Positions 16,760 to 24,294 of a stretch of DNA of 64,000 nucleotides are shown piece by piece (within the stretch, counting starts at the first letter, position 1; every line of letters begins with the position of its first letter). Position numbers and translations under genes: made by a program. The notes under the pieces were generated by a model. That model was not told the origin of the DNA. It saw only the letters and a list, made by a program, of their open reading frames with translations, and did not search any database. Source of the stretch: Trabulsiella odontotermitis (GTDB taxonomy: Bacteria; Pseudomonadota; Gammaproteobacteria; Enterobacterales; Enterobacteriaceae); assembly GCF_030053895.1 (NCBI RefSeq), contig NZ_CP125781.1:186001-250000 (forward strand), read 5' to 3'.

Positions 16760-17538
16760 GCGAGTTTTCCTTCAGTCAGGGTGGCGGGAAACGCAGGCAG
16801 CACGGCGCGCTGGAGCGCCTGTCCTGCTGGGGAGTGAAATCGAAGCGGCGACTGCACGGCGGTGGTTTCCACCAGTTGCCCATGCTCCATCACCATCACC
16901 CGTTGGCAAAACCGCTCGACCAGCCGCAAGTCGTGGGTGATGAACAGGCAGGCGACGCCGGATTGTTGTTGCAGGCGCTTCAGCAGGCGAATAATACCCG
17001 CCTGCAGGACGAGATCGAGGCTGGAGACGGCCTCGTCGAGGATCAATAGTTTCGGTTCAACAATCAGCGCGCGCGCCAGACACACTCGCTGGAGTTGACC
17101 GCCACTGAGTTGCGGCGGCCGTTTATCGAGCAGCGACAGGTCAAGCTCCACCGCCGCCATCATCGCCGTGATTTTCTGTTGCTGTTCCTGTCGTGAACAA
17201 CGCAGCAGGTGGCGCAATGGCTCGCGAATAATCTCGCGTACGGTTTTACGCGGGTTCACCGCGCTGAGCGCATCCTGAAATACCATCTGAATGTCGCGAT
17301 AAAAGCCGCGTTTTGCCTCGCCCTTCAGCGCAGAAAGCGGTTTGCCCTGCCAGAGGATCTCGCCCGAGGCCGGGGTTTCCAGCCCGACCAGCAGCCGCGC
17401 TAATGTACTTTTGCCGCAACCGCTGCGCCCCAGCAGGGCGACAGTTTCGCCGGGCCTGAGCGCGAAAGTAACGTCGTTCAGCACATCGGGACGCCGGGGA
17501 TAACCGTGATTTAACTGACTAACAGTGAAAAGCGTCAT
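16747..17538 (-). CDS. nikE: Nickel ABC transporter ATP-binding protein NikE
   Basis: One of two ATPases of the NikABCDE nickel importer; 263 residues (E. coli 268). The Walker A motif is GRSGCGKST near residues 37-45. The ABC signature is LSGGQLQR and the Walker B LLILDEAVSSLD. The C-terminus carries the oligopeptide/dipeptide-transporter-type extension in short form. It overlaps nikD by 4 bp and nikR by 13 bp, so translation is coupled. Confidence 0.95.
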   Translation of the reverse strand: MTLFTVSQLNHGYPRRPDVLNDVTFALRPGETVALLGRSGCGKSTLARLLVGLETPASGEILWQGKPLSALKGEAKRGFYRDIQMVFQDALSAVNPRKTVREIIREPLRHLLRCSRQEQQQKITAMMAAVELDLSLLDKRPPQLSGGQLQRVCLARALIVEPKLLILDEAVSSLDLVLQAGIIRLLKRLQQQSGVACLFITHDLRLVERFCQRVMVMEHGQLVETTAVQSPLRFHSPAGQALQRAVLPAFPATLTEGKLACSA

Positions 17539-18299
17539 TGCGGTAACTCCATGCCATACAGCGCCAGATGCGCCGCGAGTAATTGCCGGGTCACCGGGTG
17601 CTGCGGCGCGGTAAAGAGGGTTTCTACGTCGCTGTGCTCCACAATGCGCCCGCGATCCATCACCGCGACCTCATCGGCCAGCCGCGCGGCGACACCCATA
17701 TCATGAGTTACCAGCAGTAATCCCGGCCGACGGGTCTGCATCAGCGAATCCAGCAGATCGAGAATGCGCGCCTGCGCCACGGCGTCGAGGTCGGTGGTGG
17801 GTTCATCGGCGATTATAAACGGCGCGTCGCTGAGTACCGCCAGCGCCATCATCATGCGTTGCAACATGCCGCCGCTCATTTCGAACGGATAGAGCGCCAG
17901 CACGCTGCGGGGGTTTTCCAGCCCGACGTTTTCCATCGCGGTAAGCAGCGTCGCGTCATCCAGCGATTTCCCCAGCGCCCGACAGGTTTCCCGCGCGTGG
18001 GTCGCCATGGTGTAAAGCGGGTTAAAGGCGCTGCGCGGGTTCTGCATGATGGTGGCGACAGTCGTGCCGCGTAGGATCGCAGGCGATACCGCCCGGCTGT
18101 CTGCCAGCACTTCGCCCGCTGTCTGGCGTACGCCTGTCGGTAATACACCCAGCGCGGCGGCGCAGGTCAGTGATTTTCCGCTGCCGCTACCGCCGAGCAA
18201 CGCCAGCACGCGGCCTTTACGCAGTGTCAGCGACACGCCGTGTACCAGCGGGCGATCGGCACTTAATGTGATGTTATGCAGTTCCAGTTGCGAGGTCAT
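17535..18299 (-). CDS. nikD: Nickel ABC transporter ATP-binding protein NikD
   Basis: The other ATPase of the nickel importer; 254 residues, as in E. coli. The Walker A is GGSGSGKSLT near residues 35-44. The signature appears as MSGGMLQRMM and the Walker B as FIIADEPTTDLD. It overlaps nikC and nikE by 4 bp each, which suggests coupled translation and matched amounts of the two ATPases. Confidence 0.95.
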   Translation of the reverse strand: MTSQLELHNITLSADRPLVHGVSLTLRKGRVLALLGGSGSGKSLTCAAALGVLPTGVRQTAGEVLADSRAVSPAILRGTTVATIMQNPRSAFNPLYTMATHARETCRALGKSLDDATLLTAMENVGLENPRSVLALYPFEMSGGMLQRMMMALAVLSDAPFIIADEPTTDLDAVAQARILDLLDSLMQTRRPGLLLVTHDMGVAARLADEVAVMDRGRIVEHSDVETLFTAPQHPVTRQLLAAHLALYGMELPQ

Positions 18300-19132
18300 C
18301 CGTGGCTGTGCTCCGCATTGAGGTACGGGTCGAGGCGATCGCGCAGCGCATCGCCGGTCATGTTAAAAGCCATCACGCTGATAAATAGCGCCAGCCCGGG
18401 CCACAGCATCTGCAGCGGCTGCGTCCAGATGTACTGCCGCGCATCGTTGATCATCACGCCCCATTCCGCCGTCGGCGCGCTGACGCCGAGGCCGAGAAAC
18501 GACATTCCGGCGACGTGCAGCATCATGTGCCCGATATCCAGCGTCGCCAGCACCAGCAGTGACGGCACCACCGCGCCCGCCAGATGGCTGATAAACACCT
18601 GCACGTGGCTGGCGCCGCTCAGGCGGGAGGCCAGCACAAATTCCCGGTGGCGCAGGGAGAGCACCAGATTTCGCACCATGCGGGCATACCACGCCCAGTG
18701 TGACAGGGCGATAGCGATAATCACGTTAGTTAACCCGGTGCCGAGCACGCCAACCATAAAGAAGGAGAGGATCGACGTCGGAAAGGTCATGAACATGTCG
18801 GCGACGCGCATGATGGTTTGATCCACGCGACCGCCCAGCAAACCGGCGCTGCCGCCGAGCGTCAGCCCGAGGGCGAGGATCAGCACCAGGCAGAGCATCA
18901 CCGACCCCAGCGACACACGGGTGGCGGCGAGCAGGCGGGAGAAAATATCACGGCCCAGGTGATCAGTACCGAGCCAGTGCGCCGCGTCTGGCGGCAACAG
19001 GCGTTGCGGTAAATCAATCGCCAGCGGATCGTAAGGCAGCCACCACTGGCTGGTCAGCGCGATCATCATCAACAGCGCGATGGTTATCAGTGCCAGACGA
19101 ACGGGCCAGCGAGCGGTCAGGAAAAAGTTCAT
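18296..19132 (-). CDS. nikC: Nickel ABC transporter permease NikC
   Basis: Inner-membrane permease subunit; 278 residues (E. coli 277). It has the OppC-like layout: an N-terminal membrane helix, a periplasmic segment with HWLGTDHLGRDIFSRL, and five more helices. The EAA-type loop contacting the ATPases is near ASRLSGASHVQVFISHLAGA. It pairs with NikB, and its ends overlap both neighbours by 4 bp. Confidence 0.95.
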   Translation of the reverse strand: MNFFLTARWPVRLALITIALLMMIALTSQWWLPYDPLAIDLPQRLLPPDAAHWLGTDHLGRDIFSRLLAATRVSLGSVMLCLVLILALGLTLGGSAGLLGGRVDQTIMRVADMFMTFPTSILSFFMVGVLGTGLTNVIIAIALSHWAWYARMVRNLVLSLRHREFVLASRLSGASHVQVFISHLAGAVVPSLLVLATLDIGHMMLHVAGMSFLGLGVSAPTAEWGVMINDARQYIWTQPLQMLWPGLALFISVMAFNMTGDALRDRLDPYLNAEHSHG

Positions 19133-20076
19133 GCCTGCGCTCCTTCATGACGACGAATGCGCGGGTCGAGCGCCGCATTCAGTACATCCACCGCCAGGTT
19201 GCACAGCACGAATACAGTGACCATCAGCAGGGTGAAACACTGGATCACCGGATAATCGCGGTTGAAGATGGCTGACACCGCATAACGTCCGACGCCGGGC
19301 CAGGCAAAGATGTTTTCGATGATCATCGTGCCGCCAATCAGTTCACCGATATGCATGCCAATGGCGGTGACCACCGGCAGCGTGGCGTTACGCAAAACAT
19401 GCCGTTGTTCGATCTGCCGCTCGCTGAGCCCGCGCAGCCGCGCCCAGACAACATGGCGTTGCCCGGCGGCGTCCAGCATGCTGGCGCGCAGCAGGCGGGC
19501 GTTAATCGCCAGCGACATAAAAGCGATAGAGACGGCGGGCAGAATGATATGTTGCCAGCCGCCGTAGCCCATAGCCGGGAGCCATTGCAGATGGACGGAG
19601 AAAAACATCACCAGCAAAAAGGCGAGCCAGAAATTGGGCATCGACACGCCGAGAAACGCGATGACGCGAACGGCGAAATCCGGCAGCCGGTCACGGTGGC
19701 GCGCGGCCAGAATACCGAGCGGCACTGAGGTCAGCAGAATCAACATCAGCGCCGCGCCGGTCAGTTGCAGCGTGGCTGGCAGGAAATGCAGCAGGTCATT
19801 GAGCACCGGGCGCTGCGAGGCGTAAGAGATGCCAAAATCGAGGTGCAGCGCGCGCCACAGCCACGTCAGATACTGTGCCGGCAGGGATTGATTCAGGCCA
19901 AGCAACTCCCGCGTCGAGGCGACCATCTCCGGCGTCGGCGGCAGGTTCGACAGGCGCAAATAGTCCAGCGCCGGGTCGCCCGATCCCAGCCGCAGCAGCA
20001 AAAAGATAATCGCTGAAGCGGCGAGGAGTATCGGGATGAGCAGCAGCACGCGCCGCAGAATAAATCGCAGCATCAT
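19129..20076 (-). CDS. nikB: Nickel ABC transporter permease NikB
   Basis: Inner-membrane permease subunit; 315 residues (E. coli 314), with the DppB/OppB layout of an N-terminal helix, a periplasmic region and five helices. The coupling loop is around WARLRGLSERQIEQRHVLRNA. It forms the membrane channel with NikC. The ATG overlaps the nikA stop by 4 bp. Confidence 0.95.
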   Translation of the reverse strand: MMLRFILRRVLLLIPILLAASAIIFLLLRLGSGDPALDYLRLSNLPPTPEMVASTRELLGLNQSLPAQYLTWLWRALHLDFGISYASQRPVLNDLLHFLPATLQLTGAALMLILLTSVPLGILAARHRDRLPDFAVRVIAFLGVSMPNFWLAFLLVMFFSVHLQWLPAMGYGGWQHIILPAVSIAFMSLAINARLLRASMLDAAGQRHVVWARLRGLSERQIEQRHVLRNATLPVVTAIGMHIGELIGGTMIIENIFAWPGVGRYAVSAIFNRDYPVIQCFTLLMVTVFVLCNLAVDVLNAALDPRIRRHEGAQA

Positions 20077-21644
20077 GGCGTTACCGGGTGAATACGCTCA
20101 AAGGGAATGTCGGTGGCGATGGGCGCAAACGGGATCTTGCCGAGCGCCGGGCGCGATACGGACATTAACGAGGCATAGCTTATTGGCAGATAAACCGCGT
20201 CGTTGTGCAGACGCGTCAGCACATCACGATAGAGTTGCTGGCGGTGCGTGTCATCAGTGGTCGTCAGGATCTCGCTGATTTCGCTGTCGATCAGTTTCTT
20301 GTCCGGCAACCCCTGCTGCGCCTGAAAATCGGCATGCGACGGCACGCGCATCGAGCTTAAATAGGCGTGAGGATCATACGGCGCGCCCCAGGTTCGGGTA
20401 AAAATCATACCAAAGCGGCCATCGCGCTGGCGGGCATCAATGCTGCTCTCTTCTTCACCGACCATCGTCACGTCGACGCCAATCTGACGCAGATTCGCCT
20501 GAATGATTTCCGCCATGGATTTGCTGAGCGCATCGGTGCCCATAAAGGCCAGTTCAATGGTCAGCGGCTGGCCGTTTTTCTGCCGGATGGTTTTTCCCGC
20601 CGGTAGCGTCCAGCCAGCCTGCTCCAGCAGCGCAACAGCTTTATGCGGATCATACTGGCGCGGCGTCAGCGGAATGTTGGCATACGGCACGGAAGGGGCG
20701 AACAGGGTATCAGCCACCTTTTGTGTGCCATACAGCGCGCTGTCGATCAGCGTTTTTTTATCGACCGCGTAGTTCAGCGCTTCACGTACCGCCAGTTCAC
20801 GCGTTGGCCCCTTCGCGGAGTTGAGGGCCAGCAGGATGGTTTCCATCGATGGCGAAAGCGCGGTTTGGTACTCCGGCTGGTGGCGGAAACGTTCAAATGT
20901 GTCGAGCGGCAACAGGCCCTCATCCCCGTACAGCAAATCCACCTCGCCTGCTTCAAAGGCAATCGCCCGACTGGTCGGATCCGGGATCACTTTGAGGGTG
21001 ATCTGGCGGATGGCAGGCTTCTCACCCCAGTAGTTATCGTTACGCACAAACACGTCGTACTGATTCATCTGTGAGGCCTTTAATACCCATGGCCCGGTGC
21101 CGATCGGCGCCTTAATGCCAGACACCGTACCGTTCTCTTTAAACTGCGACGGCGCGATAAAACGGAAAGGGCGCGGCAGCGAGAGCTCCTGCAGGAAAGG
21201 GTAGTAGGCACTTTTCAGGGTGATTTGCAGTTGCTGTGGGCTCAGGGCTTTGACCGCGACAATTTGATTGGTCAGCTCCAGCCAGGCATGCCGATGGCGG
21301 TTCGCCAGAATCGCCGTGAAATTGGCGACTGCGGCATCGGCGTTAAACGGTTCGCCGTTGGAGAAGCGTACGTCATCGCGCAGGGTAAAGACCCAGGTTT
21401 TGCCATCAGCCGAGTGGGTCCAGCTTTTCGCCAGCCAGGGCTGAACACTGCCGTCCTGCTGATATTTGACCAGCGGTTCATACACCATGCTTTGGGCAAA
21501 CATCTGGTTCGGCGTGTAAAGGTGAGGATTGAGCGGCCCGACGTTGACCGGCCAGGCGGTGGTCAGTTCATCAGGCGCGGCGGCGTGCGCCAGCAGCGAT
21601 GTACAGGCCAGAAACGCCAACAGGAGTGAGCGGAATGTAGACAA
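20073..21644 (-). CDS. nikA: Periplasmic nickel-binding protein NikA
   Basis: Substrate-binding protein of the nickel importer, also linked to nickel chemotaxis in E. coli. The mature protein starts near AAPDELTTAWPVN, after a signal peptide with the hydrophobic core LLLAFLACTSLLAHA. I place the start at a TTG (21644), giving 523 residues against 524 in E. coli, because GAGG lies 8 bases upstream and the N-terminus then aligns (MSTFRS). The frame stays open to another TTG at 21674, but that codon abuts the NikR operator and would leave almost no leader. It is the first gene of nikABCDER. The start choice is inference. Confidence 0.93.
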   Translation of the reverse strand: MSTFRSLLLAFLACTSLLAHAAAPDELTTAWPVNVGPLNPHLYTPNQMFAQSMVYEPLVKYQQDGSVQPWLAKSWTHSADGKTWVFTLRDDVRFSNGEPFNADAAVANFTAILANRHRHAWLELTNQIVAVKALSPQQLQITLKSAYYPFLQELSLPRPFRFIAPSQFKENGTVSGIKAPIGTGPWVLKASQMNQYDVFVRNDNYWGEKPAIRQITLKVIPDPTSRAIAFEAGEVDLLYGDEGLLPLDTFERFRHQPEYQTALSPSMETILLALNSAKGPTRELAVREALNYAVDKKTLIDSALYGTQKVADTLFAPSVPYANIPLTPRQYDPHKAVALLEQAGWTLPAGKTIRQKNGQPLTIELAFMGTDALSKSMAEIIQANLRQIGVDVTMVGEEESSIDARQRDGRFGMIFTRTWGAPYDPHAYLSSMRVPSHADFQAQQGLPDKKLIDSEISEILTTTDDTHRQQLYRDVLTRLHNDAVYLPISYASLMSVSRPALGKIPFAPIATDIPFERIHPVTP

Positions 21645-21675
21645 TGGCTTCGCCTCTGCGAAAACGGGTATCAAA

Positions 21676-21703
21676 GTATGATGATTTTAATAATTCATCA
21701 TAC
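21676..21703 (-). promoter_or_regulatory. NikR operator of the nik operon
   Basis: GTATGA (21676-21681) and TCATAC (21698-21703) are separated by exactly 16 bases, a perfect match to the known E. coli NikR palindrome. It lies 32 bp upstream of the proposed nikA start and is expected to overlap the promoter. Confidence 0.93.
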
Positions 21704-21710
21704 TTTTGAC

Positions 21711-21724
21711 GTAATCTGGATCAA
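21711..21724 (-). promoter_or_regulatory. Candidate FNR site upstream of the nik promoter
   Basis: On the minus strand this reads TTGAT-CCAG-ATTAC. The first half-site is perfect and the second matches ATCAA in three of five positions. It lies just upstream of the NikR operator, where FNR activates nik anaerobically in E. coli. The match is weak. Confidence 0.35.
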
Positions 21725-21925
21725 AGCGAGGTCAGATTGTCCTCATCATTTTAACGCAAACTATTGCTGGCGCATCACAGAAATAAATCTGACATATAAA
21801 CGATATAGTCTTATTTTTCCTCGGGATGACAATAAATATAAAAAGTTCAATAAAAATGAGGACCGTTTAATAATCGTTGAATATTGTGACCACGCTCGCG
21901 TAACTCGCCTTGAGTTTATTCTTTT

Positions 21926-21942
21926 CTTAAGCTTTTCCTGTC
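21926..21942 (+). promoter_or_regulatory. Degenerate upstream copy of the PmrA box
   Basis: CTTAAG-CTTTT-CCTGTC sits exactly 73 bp upstream of the full PmrA box and shares the run CTTTTCTTAAGCTT with it. The second half-site is poor. The spacing of close to seven helical turns would place both on the same DNA face. Confidence 0.4.
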
Positions 21943-21998
21943 AGTAACCACATGAATTTTAATTAATTTTGAAAATTTATTGGTTTCGTGTCGCTTTT

Positions 21999-22031
21999 CT
22001 TAAGCTTGTCCTAATCTTACGCAGTTATATT
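21999..22031 (+). promoter_or_regulatory. PmrA (BasR) box and -10 element of the arn operon
   Basis: CTTAAG (21999-22004), a 5-base spacer and CCTAAT (22010-22015) match the PmrA direct-repeat consensus (C/T)TTAA(G/T)-N5-(C/T)TTAA(G/T), in the CTTAAx-N5-CCTAAx form of Salmonella pbgP. TATATT at 22026-22031 is a plausible -10. The leader to arnB is then about 130 bp. Control by PmrAB (Fe3+, mild acid, low Mg2+ through PhoPQ) is inferred from the family. Confidence 0.75.
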
Positions 22032-22169
22032 TTTCAACAGGTTGATGCGCCGTTGAATAATTACCGCATCGGCGTCGATTTCATTTTCGTTTTGTTTAAC
22101 TCGTCAGGCGCACGATGACCTGATCGGTAAAACCAGAATCACCGAACCCTTTACAGGTAAGGATTAATG

Positions 22170-23309
22170 ATGAGCGATTTTTTGCCCTTCTCGCGCCCCT
22201 CCATGGGAGAAGCGGAATTCGCCGCGCTTAAAGAGGTGTTGCAGTCCGGCTGGATCACCACCGGGCCGAAAAATCAGGCGCTTGAAGAGGCGTTTTGTGG
22301 GTTGACGGGCAACCGACATGCCATTGCGGTGAGTTCAGCGACGGGCGGGATGCACGTCACGCTGATGGCGCTGGGCATCGGGCCGGGCGATGAAGTCATC
22401 ACCCCGTCGCAGACCTGGGTTTCGACGCTGAATATGATCGTGCTGCTCGGTGCGACGCCGGTAATGATCGATGTCGATCGCGACAACCTCATGATCACCG
22501 CAGACGCGGTCGAGGCCGCCATCACGCCGCGCACTAAAGCGATTATCCCGGTTCACTACGCGGGCGCACCGGCGGATATCGACGCGATCCGCGCCGTGGC
22601 TGACCGTCACGGTATTCCCGTTATTGAAGACGCGGCCCATGCCGCCGGAACTTACTACAAAAACCGTCATGTGGGCTGGCAGGGTACGGCGATTTTCTCT
22701 TTTCACGCGATTAAAAATATGACCAGCGCAGAAGGCGGTCTGGTGGTCACTGACGACGACCAGCTGGCGGCGCGCATCCGTAGCCTGAAGTTTCACGGTC
22801 TCGGCGTGGATGCCTACGACCGTCAGACCCACGGCCGTGCACCGCAGGCGGAGGTGATCTCCCCGGGCTACAAATACAATCTCGCGGATATCAACGCCGC
22901 GCTGGCGCTGGTGCAACTGGGAAAACTCGGGCCGGCCAACCAGCGCCGCCACGATATCGCCCGGCGCTATCTCAACGAACTGGCGGACACGCCCTTCCAG
23001 CCGCTGGCAGTACCGGAATGGGAACACCTGCACGCCTGGCATCTTTTCATTATCCGCGTGGATGAAACGCGCTGCGGGCTGAGCCGCGACGCGCTGATGG
23101 AACAGTTAAAAGCTAAAGGGATCGGCACCGGGCTGCACTTTCGCGCGGCCCACACGCAGAAATATTACCGCGAACGCTTTCCCGACGTTTCTCTGCCGAA
23201 TACCGAGTGGAACAGCGCGCGTATCTGCTCACTTCCTCTTTTCCCGGATATGACTCATGACGACACAACCCGCGTCATTGCCGCACTCCATCAGCTTGCA
23301 GGGCATTGA
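22170..23309 (+). CDS. arnB: UDP-4-amino-4-deoxy-L-arabinose aminotransferase ArnB
   Basis: PLP enzyme that transfers the amino group of glutamate to UDP-4-keto-arabinose, making UDP-L-Ara4N for lipid A modification and polymyxin resistance. It has 379 residues, like E. coli ArnB. The PLP lysine is Lys182 (FSFHAIKN) and the cofactor-binding region is VIEDAAHA at 151-158. Two ATGs lie in tandem (22167 and 22170). I chose the second because AAGGA is then 6 bases away and the N-terminus matches MSDFLPFSRP. It is the first of seven tightly packed genes. Confidence 0.96.
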   Translation: MSDFLPFSRPSMGEAEFAALKEVLQSGWITTGPKNQALEEAFCGLTGNRHAIAVSSATGGMHVTLMALGIGPGDEVITPSQTWVSTLNMIVLLGATPVMIDVDRDNLMITADAVEAAITPRTKAIIPVHYAGAPADIDAIRAVADRHGIPVIEDAAHAAGTYYKNRHVGWQGTAIFSFHAIKNMTSAEGGLVVTDDDQLAARIRSLKFHGLGVDAYDRQTHGRAPQAEVISPGYKYNLADINAALALVQLGKLGPANQRRHDIARRYLNELADTPFQPLAVPEWEHLHAWHLFIIRVDETRCGLSRDALMEQLKAKGIGTGLHFRAAHTQKYYRERFPDVSLPNTEWNSARICSLPLFPDMTHDDTTRVIAALHQLAGH

Positions 23310-23310
23310 T

Positions 23311-24294
23311 ATGTTTAGCTATCCCCCCGTCCAGAAAGTGTCGGTGGTCATTCCTGTTTTTAATGAGCAGGAGAGCCTGCCGGAGCTGATCCGCCGTACC
23401 GACGCCGCCTGCGCGTCACTGGGGCGTGAATATGAAATTTTGCTGGTGGATGACGGCAGCAGCGACGACTCGGCGCAAATGCTCTGCGATGCCGCCGACG
23501 CTGAGGGCAGCCACATTGTCGCCGTGCTGCTCAACCGCAACTACGGTCAGCATTCGGCGATCATGGCGGGTTTCAGCCATGTCACCGGTGACCTGGTCAT
23601 TACCCTCGATGCTGATCTGCAAAACCCGCCGGAAGAGATCCCGCGTCTGGTGGAAAAAGCCGACGAAGGTTACGACGTGGTCGGCACCGTACGCCAGAAC
23701 CGTCAGGACTCCTTTTTCCGCAAAACCGCCTCGAAGATGATCAACCGCCTGATCCAGCGCACCACCGGTAAAGCGATGGGCGATTACGGCTGCATGCTGC
23801 GCGCTTATCGCCGCCACATCATCGACGCGATGCTCAACTGCCACGAACGCAGCACGTTTATTCCGATTCTGGCAAACACCTTCGCCCGCCGCGCCGTGGA
23901 GATCCCGGTGCTGCATGCCGAGCGTGAGTTTGGCGATTCTAAATACAGCTTTATGAGGCTGATTAACCTGATGTACGACCTGGTGACCTGTCTGACCACC
24001 ACGCCGCTGCGCTTACTGAGCGTCTTCGGCAGCGTCATCGCGCTACTGGGCTTTGCATTCTCCATTCTGCTTATCGTGCTGCGTCTGGTGTTAGGTCCGC
24101 AATGGGCGGCGGAAGGGGTGTTCGTGCTCTTCGCCGTGCTGTTCATGTTTATTGGCGCCCAGTTTGTTGGCATGGGCCTGCTGGGTGAGTACATCGGCCG
24201 TATCTACAACGATGTGCGTGCTCGTCCCCGTTACTTTATTCAACGTGTCGTCCGCAAGAGCGAGACGGTATCTCAAGAGGAAGATCGGTCATGA
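23311..24294 (+). CDS. arnC: Undecaprenyl-phosphate 4-deoxy-4-formamido-L-arabinose transferase ArnC
   Basis: Inner-membrane GT2 glycosyltransferase moving formylated Ara4N from UDP to undecaprenyl phosphate. The protein has 327 residues (E. coli 322). The GT-A domain has VVIPVFNEQESLPELI near residue 12, the metal-binding DADLQNPPEE, and the QRTTG loop. Two C-terminal membrane helices follow (about residues 230-300). The ATG at 23311 lies one base after the arnB stop and gives MFSYPPVQKVSVV, like E. coli MFEIHPVKKVSVV. A longer frame back to 23257 inside arnB is less likely. Confidence 0.95.
   Translation: MFSYPPVQKVSVVIPVFNEQESLPELIRRTDAACASLGREYEILLVDDGSSDDSAQMLCDAADAEGSHIVAVLLNRNYGQHSAIMAGFSHVTGDLVITLDADLQNPPEEIPRLVEKADEGYDVVGTVRQNRQDSFFRKTASKMINRLIQRTTGKAMGDYGCMLRAYRRHIIDAMLNCHERSTFIPILANTFARRAVEIPVLHAEREFGDSKYSFMRLINLMYDLVTCLTTTPLRLLSVFGSVIALLGFAFSILLIVLRLVLGPQWAAEGVFVLFAVLFMFIGAQFVGMGLLGEYIGRIYNDVRARPRYFIQRVVRKSETVSQEEDRS

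Larger units (their letters stand above)
21725..22166. other. AT-rich intergenic region between nikA and arnB
   Basis: The full 525-bp gap between the divergent nikA and arnB starts holds the NikR operator at its left end and the PmrA-type boxes at its right half. The stretch from about 21760 to 21900 is AT-rich with no credible gene. No remnant of acpT, which E. coli K-12 carries here, was seen. Confidence 0.6.

Noticed and set aside
21678..21947. 89-codon frame in the nikA-arnB gap
   Set aside because: It begins inside the NikR operator, has no ribosome site, resembles no family and is made of AT-rich promoter sequence.
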